64,000 nucleotides of DNA from Pseudoroseicyclus tamaricis (GCF_012070395.1 NZ_JAAFYS010000001.1:970001-1034000); one strand, 5' to 3'. Positions 24,903 through 33,502 are shown, numbered from the stretch's first letter. Notes: generated from the letters alone by a model not told the origin. Numbers and translations: made by a program.

Positions 24903-25811
24903 ATGCCCCTCACCATGAACCGCGAGGTCTTCATCACCTGCGCCGTCACCGGCTCCGGCGCCACGCAGGACCGCTCGCCGCACGTCCCCCGCTCGCCCGA
25001 GCAGATCGCTGCCTCCGCCATCGACGCGGCCAAGGCCGGCGCGGCAGTGGTGCATTGCCATGTGCGTGACCCCGAGACGGGCGCGCCCTCGCGCCGGGTC
25101 GATCTGTTCCGCGAGGTGACCGAGCGCATCCGCGACGCCGAGGTCGACGTCGTGCTCAACCTCACCGCCGGGATGGGCGGAGACATGGTCTTCGGGCCGA
25201 CCTCCTCGCCGCTACCGGTGCAGCAGGGCACCGACATGGCCTCCGCGGAGGAGCGCGTCGCCCATGTCGCCGAGTGCCTGCCGGAGATCTGCACGCTCGA
25301 CTGCGGCACGATGAACTTCGCCGAGGCCGACTACGTGATGACCAACACGCCCGGCATGCTCCGGGCCATGGGAGGCATGATGACCGAGCTCGGCGTGAAG
25401 CCGGAGATCGAGGCCTTCGACACCGGCCACCTCTGGTTCGCCAAGGAGCTGGTGAAGGAAGGCGTGCTCTCCTCCCCCGCGCTGGTGCAGCTCTGCATGG
25501 GCGTGCCCTGGGGCGCGCCGGATGACCTGAACACCTTCATGGCCATGGTGAACAATGTCCCCGAGGATTGGGCCTGGTCCGCCTTCTCCCTCGGCCGGAA
25601 CCAGATGCCCTATGTCGCCGCCGCCGTCCTCGCCGGTGGCAACGTGCGCGTCGGGCTGGAGGACAACCTGATGCTGGAGAAGGGCGTCCTCGCCACCAAC
25701 GCCCAGCTCGTCGAGAAGGCGGTCGGCATCGTGGAGACGATGGGCGCCAAGGTCATCGGCCCCGAGGAGGTCCGCAAGAAGCTCGGCCTCACCAAGAGGG
25801 CGCCGAGATGA
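24903..25811 (+). CDS. BKACE-family enzyme, probable 3-dehydrocarnitine cleavage enzyme
   Basis: A 302-residue beta-keto acid cleavage enzyme (formerly DUF849). The zinc ligands are VVHCHVRD (H51, H53) and VGLEDNL (E253); the TIM-barrel landmarks NLTAGMGGDM and DCGTMNF are present. In known carnitine pathways this family member condenses 3-dehydrocarnitine with acetyl-CoA, giving betainyl-CoA and acetoacetate. Its place directly before carnitine dehydrogenase supports that reaction. Three bases separate it from caiD, and it overlaps the zinc-finger gene (ATGA). Confidence 0.9.
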   Translation: MPLTMNREVFITCAVTGSGATQDRSPHVPRSPEQIAASAIDAAKAGAAVVHCHVRDPETGAPSRRVDLFREVTERIRDAEVDVVLNLTAGMGGDMVFGPTSSPLPVQQGTDMASAEERVAHVAECLPEICTLDCGTMNFAEADYVMTNTPGMLRAMGGMMTELGVKPEIEAFDTGHLWFAKELVKEGVLSSPALVQLCMGVPWGAPDDLNTFMAMVNNVPEDWAWSAFSLGRNQMPYVAAAVLAGGNVRVGLEDNLMLEKGVLATNAQLVEKAVGIVETMGAKVIGPEEVRKKLGLTKRAPR

Positions 25812-25969
25812 GTGAGGAAAAGAAAGTCTGCCCTGAATGCGGCCACGTCTTCAAAGGGAATGGCTGGGACGGCATCGACGCCCATTGGAAATCGAAGCAT
25901 GAGGACATCATGCCCTACGAAGACGCTTGGCCACTCTTAAAGTCTGGCCGCTATGGGAAAGTGACATGA
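25808..25969 (+). CDS. Small zinc-finger protein inside the carnitine operon
   Basis: A 53-residue protein, coupled on both sides by ATGA overlaps, so surely translated with the operon. It reads VCPECGHVFKGNGWDGI then DAHWKSKHE: C8 and C11, H26 and H31, a C2H2-like CxxC-x14-H-x4-H site. The tail MPYEDAWPLLKSGRYG has no known motif. It may bind zinc and act as an assembly factor, regulator or interaction partner for the BKACE (itself a zinc enzyme) or the dehydrogenase. I do not recognise a named family. Confidence 0.75.
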   Translation: MSEEKKVCPECGHVFKGNGWDGIDAHWKSKHEDIMPYEDAWPLLKSGRYGKVT

Positions 25970-27366
25970 AGGCAGCGATCATCGGCGGCGGCGTCATCGG
26001 CGGCGGCTGGGCGGCGCGCTTCCTGCTGAACGGCTGGGACGTCGCGGTGTTCGACCCCGACCCGGAGGCCGAGCGCAAGATCGGCGAGGTGCTCGCCAAC
26101 GCCCGCCACGCTCTGCCCGGCCTCTACGACCGCGCTCTGCCGGCGGAGGGGCGGCTGAGCTACCACGCGAGCCTCGCCGAGGCCGTCGCCGGCGCCGACT
26201 GGATACAGGAGAGCGTGCCCGAGCGGCTCGACCTCAAGCACAAGGTCTTCGCCCAGATCGCCGAGGCGGCGCCCGAGGGCGCGGTGCTCGGCTCCTCCAC
26301 CTCCGGCTTCAAGCCGTCGGAGCTGAACGCCGAGGGGGCACAGGCCATCGTCGCCCACCCGTTCAACCCGGTCTACCTGCTGCCGCTCATCGAGCTGGTC
26401 GGAGACGCGGGCGCCTGTGAGCGGGCGGCCGGCATCCTCAAGACCATCGGCATGTTCCCCCTGCATGTCCGCAAGGAGATCGACGCCCATATCGCCGACC
26501 GCTTCCTCGAGGCGGTCTGGCGGGAGGCGCTCTGGCTGGTGACGGACGGCATCGCCACGACGGAGGAGATCGACGAGGCCATCCGCATGGGCTTTGGCCT
26601 GCGCTGGGCGCAGATGGGCCTCTTCGAGACCTACCGCATCGCCGGGGGCGAGGCGGGGATGAAGTACTTCATGGAGCAGTTCGGCCCGGCGCTCAAATGG
26701 CCCTGGACCAAGCTGATGGATGTGCCGGAGTTCACGTCCGAGCTGGTGGACCTGATCGCCACCCAGTCCGACGCCCAGTCCGGCCACCGGACCATCCGTG
26801 AGCTGGAGCGGCTGCGCGACGACAACCTCGTCGGCATCATGCGGGCGCTGAAGAAGACGGGCAGCGGCGCCGGCGGCGTCGTCGCCGGCCACGAGGCGGC
26901 GCTGCCGCTGGCGGACGCGGCCGCCGAGCTGCCGGTGACGGCGGCGCAGCAGGTCCCCGCGACATGGGCTGATTACAACGGCCACATGAACGAGACGCAT
27001 TACCTCGAACTTGGCAGCCGCGCCTCCGACGCCTTCATGGCGCTGATCGGGGCCGACGCGGAGTATATCGCCGCCGGGCAGAGCTACTTCACCGTGGAGA
27101 ACGTGGTGAAATACCTCGCGGAGGTGCGCGTCGGCGAGCGGCTGGAGGTGACGACGCAGGTGCTGAAGGGGGAGGGCAAGAAGCTCCACCTCTTCCACCG
27201 GATCGCGCGGGGCGGCGAGCCCGTGGCGAGCGTGGAATCGCTGCTCCTCCACGTCGACCTTACCACCCGCCGCACCTGCGCGCCCCCGCCCGAGGTGGCG
27301 GAGCGGCTGTCGGAGATCGCGGCGCGGCATGGAGGCATGGCGCGGCCGGAGGGGGCGCGGCTCTAG
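25966..27366 (+). CDS. lcdH: L-carnitine dehydrogenase / betainyl-CoA thioesterase fusion
   Basis: A 466-residue bifunctional enzyme. Residues 1-315 form a 3-hydroxyacyl-CoA-dehydrogenase-type NAD domain (IGGGVIGGGWAARFL; QESVPERLDLK; AHPFNPVYLLPLIEL with H131). Residues about 325-466 are a hot-dog thioesterase (PATWADYNGHMNETHYLELG). The first half oxidises L-carnitine to 3-dehydrocarnitine; the second hydrolyses betainyl-CoA from the BKACE step to glycine betaine. Such fusions are known in rhizobia. It is the last gene of the operon, followed by a terminator-like hairpin. Confidence 0.93.
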   Translation: MKAAIIGGGVIGGGWAARFLLNGWDVAVFDPDPEAERKIGEVLANARHALPGLYDRALPAEGRLSYHASLAEAVAGADWIQESVPERLDLKHKVFAQIAEAAPEGAVLGSSTSGFKPSELNAEGAQAIVAHPFNPVYLLPLIELVGDAGACERAAGILKTIGMFPLHVRKEIDAHIADRFLEAVWREALWLVTDGIATTEEIDEAIRMGFGLRWAQMGLFETYRIAGGEAGMKYFMEQFGPALKWPWTKLMDVPEFTSELVDLIATQSDAQSGHRTIRELERLRDDNLVGIMRALKKTGSGAGGVVAGHEAALPLADAAAELPVTAAQQVPATWADYNGHMNETHYLELGSRASDAFMALIGADAEYIAAGQSYFTVENVVKYLAEVRVGERLEVTTQVLKGEGKKLHLFHRIARGGEPVASVESLLLHVDLTTRRTCAPPPEVAERLSEIAARHGGMARPEGARL

Positions 27367-27393
27367 GCGGGATCTCGGGGGCGGCAGGCGTGC

Positions 27394-27438
27394 GTGGGGC
27401 GCTGCCCCACACCCCGAGGTATTTTGGGCCAGATGAAT
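27394..27438 (+). terminator. Terminator-like element after the carnitine operon
   Basis: A perfect 7-bp stem GTGGGGC / GCCCCAC (loop GCT, 27394-27410), then ACCCCGAGGTATTTT and GGGCCAGATGAAT. The T-rich stretch after the stem fits an intrinsic terminator 28 bases past the stop. The tail matches the minus-strand element at 19865-19911 almost exactly. Confidence 0.65.
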
Positions 27439-27457
27439 AGGATCCCGGGAGGAGGGG

Positions 27458-29155
27458 TCAGGCGGGCTTGGTGCGCTTGTCCGGGTCGGGCCAGAATGTG
27501 ACGCCTGTCCGGGCCGGGCCGCCGCCGGAGCCCATGGGGACGCCGTCGGCGCGCCAGCAGGAGGCGCCGGTCATCGCGCCGTCCTGCCCGAAGGAGATGG
27601 CGCCCATGCAGCCGGCGATGGAATCCATCGGCTCGGCGGGGTGGCCCATCTGCCGCAGGGCGGGGATCAGGGCGGCGTCGAAGCCACGCTCCACCTCCAC
27701 CACCGGGCCCTTGGCGAAGAGGCGCGGCGCCTCGGCGGCCTCCTGCACGTCCATGCCGTGGTCGATGAGGTTGACCAGCGTCTGCGCGACGACGGAGGGG
27801 ATCTTGTAGCTGCCGGGCAGGCCGAGGGCGTAGATCGGGCGGTCCTCCTTCGTGACGATGGTGGCGCCGATATTGCCCGTCACCCGCTTGCCGGGCGCGA
27901 TGGAGGTGGCGAGGCCGGGCAGCGGGTTGAAGATGTACATGTAGTTGTTGAGCATCGCCCCGGTGCCGGGGACGACGACGCAGGCGCCGAAGGTGGAGTT
28001 GATCGTCTGCGTCGTGGTGATGATCGTCCCGTCCCCGTCCGCCGCCGTGACATGGGTGGTGTTCTTCGATTCCGTCGAGCCATGGGCGGCGGCGAGCGGC
28101 GTGGCGCGGGCGGGGTCGATCCCGGCGCGGCGCTCGGCGGCATAGGCCTTGGAGATGAGCCGCGCCACAGGCACCTCGTGAAAGGCCGGGTCGCCGACAT
28201 GGGCGTCGCGGTCGGCGGTGGCGATCTTCATCGCCTCGACGATCAGGTGGCTGGCCTCGGGCGAGCCGTAGCCGAGAGCGGCGAGGTCGTAGCCCTGCAG
28301 GATGTTCAGGATCTCCGCCACGCTCACGCCGCCGGAGCAGGGGGGCGCGACGCCGATGACCTCGTGGCCCCGGTAGCTGGTGCGCACGGGCGCCCGCTCG
28401 ATCACCTCGTAGGCGGTCAGGTCCTCCAGCGTCAGGAAACCCCCGGCCGCCACCATGTGATCGGCGATGGCCTGCCCGAAGGCGCCGCCGTGGAGGTAGC
28501 CGGCGCCCTCGCGGGCCACCACCTCCAGCGTCGCCGCGTAGTCCGCCTGCACCAACCGGTCGCCGACGCCCAGAGCCTCGCCGCCGGGGGCGAGGATCTC
28601 CCGCAGGCCAGGGTCGTTCAGCACATCGGGCAGCTTCTGGTCGATGTCGAAGGCGAGGTAGGGGGAGATGACGAAGCCCCGGCGGGCGCGGGAGATCGCC
28701 GGCTCCAGCACGTCGGCGAGGGAGAGCCGGCCGTAGCGCTCCACCGCGTGGACCCAGGCGGCGAGGTTGCCGGGCACGGCGACGGCCTGCGCGCCGATGC
28801 GGTTCTTGCGGCCCACCGTCTCCGCCGAGGCCGGCCAGCTCTGGCCAAGGGGGGTGAAGCTGTCCTCCCGCGCGGCCATGGGGGCGGCACACATGCCGTC
28901 GATCACCACCTCCTCGCCCTCGGCGGTGCGGATCAGCGCCGCGCCGCCGCCGACGATGCCGACCATGGCCGGCTCCACCACCGTCACCATGAAGAGCGCC
29001 GCCACCGCGGCATCCACCGCGTTGCCGCCGGCGGCGAGCATCTCCATCCCCGCGGCGGAGGCGAGGGGGTGGTTGGCGACGACCATGCCCTTGGCGGCCG
29101 TTACCGGCGTCTTCTCCGTCTCGAACGTCGTCGCCGCCTTGTCGCGCCAGCCCAT
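27458..29155 (-). CDS. Gamma-glutamyltransferase-family protein (Ntn hydrolase)
   Basis: A 565-residue GGT-like proenzyme. The predicted self-cleavage and nucleophile Thr lies in SKNTTHVTAADGDG, about two thirds along, followed by TTTQTINSTFGA. The substrate-binding region MLNNYMYIFNP and the GNIGATIVTKEDRP segment are present. No clear signal peptide follows the chosen ATG (29155, with GGGGAG upstream), so it may be cytosolic, unlike the periplasmic E. coli enzyme. Relatives hydrolyse gamma-glutamyl or cephalosporin-type amides. It is convergent with the carnitine operon and divergent from the CoA-transferase. Confidence 0.85.
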   Translation of the reverse strand: MGWRDKAATTFETEKTPVTAAKGMVVANHPLASAAGMEMLAAGGNAVDAAVAALFMVTVVEPAMVGIVGGGAALIRTAEGEEVVIDGMCAAPMAAREDSFTPLGQSWPASAETVGRKNRIGAQAVAVPGNLAAWVHAVERYGRLSLADVLEPAISRARRGFVISPYLAFDIDQKLPDVLNDPGLREILAPGGEALGVGDRLVQADYAATLEVVAREGAGYLHGGAFGQAIADHMVAAGGFLTLEDLTAYEVIERAPVRTSYRGHEVIGVAPPCSGGVSVAEILNILQGYDLAALGYGSPEASHLIVEAMKIATADRDAHVGDPAFHEVPVARLISKAYAAERRAGIDPARATPLAAAHGSTESKNTTHVTAADGDGTIITTTQTINSTFGACVVVPGTGAMLNNYMYIFNPLPGLATSIAPGKRVTGNIGATIVTKEDRPIYALGLPGSYKIPSVVAQTLVNLIDHGMDVQEAAEAPRLFAKGPVVEVERGFDAALIPALRQMGHPAEPMDSIAGCMGAISFGQDGAMTGASCWRADGVPMGSGGGPARTGVTFWPDPDKRTKPA

Positions 29156-29201
29156 GGCCCACTCCCCTGATCTTCGGGCGCGATCATGGCGCGCCCCGCG
29201 C

Positions 29202-29216
29202 GATAGGTCCAATAGG
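29202..29216 (-). promoter_or_regulatory. LysR-type half element before the gamma-glutamyltransferase
   Basis: On the minus strand this reads CCTATTGGACCTATC, matching 12 of 15 positions with the plus-strand GATATTGGACTTATC at 29292-29306. It lies 47 bases upstream of the GGT start, so it may bring that gene under the same regulator. Confidence 0.45.
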
Positions 29217-29258
29217 CGGCGGGCGGCTTGTCGATAGGTGCAACGACAGGTGCCGGTC

Positions 29259-29306
29259 GATACGTCGCAGCTATCAATTGCCGCTGTCCGGGATATTGGA
29301 CTTATC
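29259..29306 (+). promoter_or_regulatory. Two-part LysR-type binding region before the CoA-transferase
   Basis: Part one is the dyad GATA-N9-TATC (29259-29275), which contains the LysR consensus T-N11-A. Part two is GATATTGGACTTATC (29292-29306). Seventeen bases separate TATC from ATATTGGACT. The same two parts with the same 17-base spacing occur at 31621-31669 before the ABC operon. The TTGGAC within part two could also serve as the -35 box, as in many LysR-activated promoters. Confidence 0.6.
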
Positions 29307-29386
29307 CGTCACCCCTTTGCATGATCGGTGTGGCGCGGGCCCGGCACGGGGCCGGAGGCCGCTGCGCAGCAAGGAAAGACCGCCGC

Positions 29387-30604
29387 ATGGGGCCGCTCAG
29401 GGGCATCCGCATTCTCGACATGACCTCGGTGCTCATGGGCCCCTTCGCGACGACGATCCTCGGCGATCTCGGCGCCGACATCATCAAGCTCGAAAGCCTC
29501 TCCGGCGACACCATCCGCCAGATCGGCCCCTCCCGCTCAGGCGCCATGGGCGGGCTGTTCCTGCACGCCAACCGCTCCAAGCGCTCCATCTCCGTCGACC
29601 TCAAGCGCCCCGAGGGGCGGCAGGTGGCGCTGGACCTCGCGGCGGGGGTGGACGTGCTCTTCTACAACATCCGCCCCGCCTCGATGGAGCGTCTGGGCCT
29701 GTCCTACGAGGCGGTGCGCGAGAGGCGCCCCGACATCCTCTATGTCGGTGCCTTCGGCTACGGGCAGGGCGGCGCCTACGAGGCCGACCCGGCCTATGAC
29801 GACCTCGTGCAGGGGCTCGCCGCCGTCCCCTCGCTGATCGCCGAGGCCTCGGGCGGGGTGCCCCGCTACGTTCCGGTCAACATCGCCGACCGGATGGTGG
29901 GGCTCTATGCCGGCAATGCCATCCTCGCCGGCCTCCTGCACCGCGGGGCCACCGGCGAGGGGCAGCGCATCGACGTGCCGATGTTCGAGACGATGGCGAG
30001 CGTGGTGCTGGGCGACCACCTTGGCGGGCGCTCCTACGTGCCGCCGCTGGACAATGGCGGCTACGGGCGGCTCCTCTCCACCTCCCGCGCGCCCTTCGCG
30101 ACGTCGGACGGACATGTCTGTCTGCTGCTCTATACGGAGCGGAACCGGAGGGACTTTGCGGCCCTGCTCGACGGCATGGGCGGCGCGGAGATGGCGGAGG
30201 CGGCGGCGACGATCCGCTCCGCCAAGCCGGGGCAGGGGATCAACGCGGCCATCGCCGGGGTGATGCCGGCGCGGCCGACGGCGGAATGGCTGCGCCTGCT
30301 GGGCGAGACCGACATCCCGCACAAGCCGCTCCACACGATCGAGTCTCTGCTGGGCGACAGGCACCTCGCCGACGTCGGCTTCTTCTCGCGCGACACGCAT
30401 CCGAGCGAGGGCGAGGTGGTGACGATGAAGGTCCCCTCCGGCTGGAGCGCGACACCGCCCGAGCCCTCCCGCCCCGCGCCGCTCCTCGGTGAGCACTCCC
30501 GAGAGATACTGCGGGAGATCGCCATGGAGGAGGGGCAGATCGAGGCGCTGATCGCCGGCGGTGTCGTCGGCGAGCCGGCAGCCATGGAGAAGGCGGCGGA
30601 GTAG
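29387..30604 (+). CDS. Class III CoA-transferase (CaiB/BaiF family)
   Basis: A 405-residue protein starting MGPLRGIRILDMTSVLMGPF, with the family's DLGADIIKLES, VDLKRPEGR and the loop DPAYDDLVQGL holding the likely catalytic Asp. These enzymes move CoA between carboxylic acids through aspartyl-CoA intermediates. AAGGA lies at 29371-29375. It stands alone between two regulated promoters, but its LysR-type sites match those of the operon at 31825. I therefore link it with the MaoC and CitE-like genes there more than with the carnitine cluster, where a CaiB role is also possible. Confidence 0.85.
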   Translation: MGPLRGIRILDMTSVLMGPFATTILGDLGADIIKLESLSGDTIRQIGPSRSGAMGGLFLHANRSKRSISVDLKRPEGRQVALDLAAGVDVLFYNIRPASMERLGLSYEAVRERRPDILYVGAFGYGQGGAYEADPAYDDLVQGLAAVPSLIAEASGGVPRYVPVNIADRMVGLYAGNAILAGLLHRGATGEGQRIDVPMFETMASVVLGDHLGGRSYVPPLDNGGYGRLLSTSRAPFATSDGHVCLLLYTERNRRDFAALLDGMGGAEMAEAAATIRSAKPGQGINAAIAGVMPARPTAEWLRLLGETDIPHKPLHTIESLLGDRHLADVGFFSRDTHPSEGEVVTMKVPSGWSATPPEPSRPAPLLGEHSREILREIAMEEGQIEALIAGGVVGEPAAMEKAAE

Positions 30605-30656
30605 CAGGCTCCTTCCGATTGAGCGGGGTCCGGGCGACTGGCACCGGAGGCGCCGC

Positions 30657-31592
30657 TCACTCCTGCCGTTTCAGCGAGGCTCGGTACTGGGCGCCCTTCT
30701 GCAGGAAGGCCCGCACGATGGGCGAGGGCTCCGAGCGGCGGGAGGCGAGGGAGAGGTCGGCCTTCACCGAGACATCCTGCAGGCGCTTGTAGCGCACCCC
30801 CGGCAGGTGCAGCGCCTGGCAGCTCTGCGGCACCAGCGCCACGCCGAAGCCGATGGCCACCATGGAGATGATCGTTACGAAATCCGCCGCCTGCCGCCCG
30901 AGCTGCGGGGTGAAGCCCACCGCCTCGCAGGCCTGCGTGGTGTACTTGCGGAACGAGACGTTGGCGGCGTGGCGCGGGGTGAGGAAGGGCTCGTCCCGCA
31001 GGTCGGCCAGCGTCACGTCCGCCTCGGCCAGCGGGTGGCGGGCCGGCATGGCGAGGACGATATCCTCCTGCAGGATCAGCGAGGTGCCGATGCCGAGCGG
31101 CAGCTCCACCGGCGGGCGCACGAAGCCGATGTCGAGCGTGCCGGCGGCGATGCGGGCCAGCTGCTCCTGCATTTCCAGCTCGGCGAGGTCGATCTCCACC
31201 TGCGGGAACTCCTCGCGGAAGGCGGCCATGATGGTGATGAGCGCGCCGGTATAGGTCGCCGAGCCGACATAGCCGACAGCGATATGGCCGATCTCCCCCC
31301 GCCCGGCACGGCGGGCCTTGGCGAGGGCGGTGCCGGCATGGGCCATCGTCTGGCGCGCCTCCTCGCGGAAGAACTCCCCCGCTGCCGTCAGCTTCACCGA
31401 GCGCTGGGTGCGATCGAAGAGCGTCGCGCCCACGATCTCCTCCAGTGCCTTGATCTGCTGCGAGAGGTTGGGCTGCGCGATGCCCAGTTTTTCGGCAGCC
31501 TGTCCGAAGTTCAACTCTTCGGCCACCGCCAGAAAGTAGCGCATGTGCCGAAGCTCAAGGATGTGCCGCGAGGCCCTGCGCCCGCCCGCCAT
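30657..31592 (-). CDS. LysR-family transcriptional regulator
   Basis: A 311-residue LTTR. The N-terminal HTH (HMRYFLAVAEELNFGQAAEKLG, then AQPNLSQQIKALE) is of the CatR/BenM-like subtype, which often responds to carboxylic acids. The effector domain includes HIAVGYVGSATYTG and DIGFVRPPVELP. It is divergent from the ABC operon, whose upstream region carries a two-part LTTR site; a matching site lies before the CoA-transferase. It is probably an activator of both, with a pathway intermediate as coinducer. Confidence 0.9.
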   Translation of the reverse strand: MAGGRRASRHILELRHMRYFLAVAEELNFGQAAEKLGIAQPNLSQQIKALEEIVGATLFDRTQRSVKLTAAGEFFREEARQTMAHAGTALAKARRAGRGEIGHIAVGYVGSATYTGALITIMAAFREEFPQVEIDLAELEMQEQLARIAAGTLDIGFVRPPVELPLGIGTSLILQEDIVLAMPARHPLAEADVTLADLRDEPFLTPRHAANVSFRKYTTQACEAVGFTPQLGRQAADFVTIISMVAIGFGVALVPQSCQALHLPGVRYKRLQDVSVKADLSLASRRSEPSPIVRAFLQKGAQYRASLKRQE

Positions 31593-31620
31593 GATCTCCT
31601 CCCCGTTTTGCCCGGGTGGC

Positions 31621-31669
31621 GATAAGCGCCACCTATCAACAATGCTGCTGTTGTATATTGGACTAATAC
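31621..31669 (+). promoter_or_regulatory. Two-part LysR-type binding region before the ABC operon
   Basis: GATA-N9-TATC (31621-31637), then 17 bases, then ATATTGGACTAATAC (31655-31669; with the preceding GT it forms a GTAT/ATAC-ended dyad). Architecture and spacing equal those at 29259-29306. It lies between the divergent LysR gene (start 31592) and the binding-protein gene (start 31825). Confidence 0.62.
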
Positions 31670-31824
31670 TTGACCCCCTGACAGACTTTTTCTCAGATCG
31701 GGCGCGGGCCCGCTGCGGCCCGGCACGAGCGGATCGCCCGGTTGGCGCCCTGAGGCCGCCGGCGATGGTGCCGGGGCAGGGGCCCGGCCCGGTCATGGGA
31801 TGCAGCCAGTTGGGGAGCGACAAG

Positions 31825-33381
31825 ATGAAGACGTGGAACAAGGTGGCCTCGGCCGGAGCGGGCCTGCTCCTCGGCACGGCCCTCGCCGGGCCGGCCCTCG
31901 CGCAGACCGTGATCACCCTCGACACGCCGGAGGTGCCCGGCTCGCTCGACCCCTCCAAGATCTCCGATGCCGGGGACTACGCGCTGGCGGTCAACCTCTA
32001 CGACGCCCTGATGACGGTGCTGCCGGGCGGCGCCCTCGCCCCCGAGCTCGCCGAAAGCTGGGAGGTGAACGAGGACGCCACCGAGGCGACCTTCTTCATC
32101 CGCGAGGATGCCACCTTCACCGACGGCTCGCCCGTCGAGGCCAGCGACGTCGTCTATTCCTACGACCGGCTGATGCGCCTCAATCAGGGGCCGTCGAACC
32201 TCTTCGCCGGGGTGGTGGAGAGCGTCGAGGCGGTGGACGCCAAGACGGTGCGCTTCACCCTCTCCAAGACCTTTGCGCCCTTCCTCGCCACGGTGCCCTC
32301 CATCTTCATCATCAACGAGGAGGTGGCGACGGCCAACGACGCGGGCGATGACGCGCAGGAATGGCTGGCGACCAACCCCGCCGGCGCCGGGGCCTACCTG
32401 CTCAAGGACGGGCCGAGCGGCTCGGGCATCGTCATCGAGCGTGACGAGGATTACTACGGCGGCTGGAACGAGAGCCCCATCGACGAGGTCCGCTGGATCG
32501 TCGCGCCCGACGATTCCACCGTCCGCTCGCTGGCCGCCTCTGGCGAGCTGACCATGGTCAGCGCCTTCCGCGCGCCGGAAACCTACGACGCGCTGATGGA
32601 GATGGGCCGTTTCACGCAGGAGGATACCTCGACCGCCACGGCGTACCTGCTCAAGCTCAACACCCAGCTCGCCCCGACGGACGACGTGCACATCCGCCGC
32701 GCCATCGCCTACGCCACGGATTACGACACCATCCGCGAGGTGATCTATCCCGGCGAAGAGCTGACCGGCCCGCTGCCGCCCGCCTTCGCCGACTTCATCC
32801 CCGAGGGGCTGCCGGCACCCGAGTTCGACATGGAGAAGGCCGCGGAGGAGGTCGCCCAGTCCTCCTACGCCGGCGCGCCGATCCCGATCACGCTTGGCTA
32901 CGTCGCCGGCACCCAGTTCGAGGAGGAGATCAGCCTGCTGCTGCAATCCAATCTCGAGCAGCTCGGCTTCGAGGTGACGCAGCAGGCCGATCCCTGGGCC
33001 CGGGTGGTGGAGATCGCCGGCGCCGTGGAGACGACGCCCAACGTCAACCAGGTCTTCTTCGGGCCGACCTATCCCAGCCCGGACTCGATGTTCTTCAGCC
33101 AGTACCACTCCGACAGCGCCGGCAGCTGGACCTCGATGGAATGGCTGGAGGACCCGGAGATCGACGCCCTGATCGACGAGGCCCGCAGCAGCGGTGACCC
33201 GGAGGTTCAGGCCGCCGCCTACGGCGAGCTGCAGGAAAGAATCGTCGACATGCAGGCCGACGTCTTCCTGCTGACGCTGACCTTCCAGCTGGTGATGGAC
33301 GAGTGCCTGACGGGCTACGAGTTCGTGCCCATGCAGTCGGTGCCTAGCGACTTCACCCGCTACGAGTGGCTCTGCGACTGA
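31825..33381 (+). CDS. Peptide/nickel-type ABC transporter substrate-binding protein
   Basis: A 518-residue SBP_bac_5 protein. The signal peptide is MKTWNKVASAGAGLLLGTAL with cleavage after ALAGPALAQ. The mature chain shows TLDTPEVPGSLDPSK, LAPELAESWEVNED and FFIREDATFTDGSPVEASDV, all standard for the DppA/OppA class. GGGGAG is eight bases before the ATG. It opens a 17.5-kb operon. Ligands in this class range from peptides to opines and small zwitterions; the catabolic genes downstream argue against simple dipeptides. Confidence 0.9.
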   Translation: MKTWNKVASAGAGLLLGTALAGPALAQTVITLDTPEVPGSLDPSKISDAGDYALAVNLYDALMTVLPGGALAPELAESWEVNEDATEATFFIREDATFTDGSPVEASDVVYSYDRLMRLNQGPSNLFAGVVESVEAVDAKTVRFTLSKTFAPFLATVPSIFIINEEVATANDAGDDAQEWLATNPAGAGAYLLKDGPSGSGIVIERDEDYYGGWNESPIDEVRWIVAPDDSTVRSLAASGELTMVSAFRAPETYDALMEMGRFTQEDTSTATAYLLKLNTQLAPTDDVHIRRAIAYATDYDTIREVIYPGEELTGPLPPAFADFIPEGLPAPEFDMEKAAEEVAQSSYAGAPIPITLGYVAGTQFEEEISLLLQSNLEQLGFEVTQQADPWARVVEIAGAVETTPNVNQVFFGPTYPSPDSMFFSQYHSDSAGSWTSMEWLEDPEIDALIDEARSSGDPEVQAAAYGELQERIVDMQADVFLLTLTFQLVMDECLTGYEFVPMQSVPSDFTRYEWLCD

Positions 33382-33502
33382 ACACCGCCTCCGCCCCGGT
33401 GACGGCGCCTCGGCGCCTGCCCGGGCACCTCGTCACCGGCCGGCGCGGCGGGTTCTCCGCCGCGCCCCGCGCTCACGACCGACCCTTCCGGGGAGCCCCT
33501 GC

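Noticed and set aside
27641-29170. A 509-codon plus-strand frame opposite the gamma-glutamyltransferase
   Set aside because: Composition is typical antisense (His, Arg, Gly, Val) and the opposite strand encodes a complete GGT.
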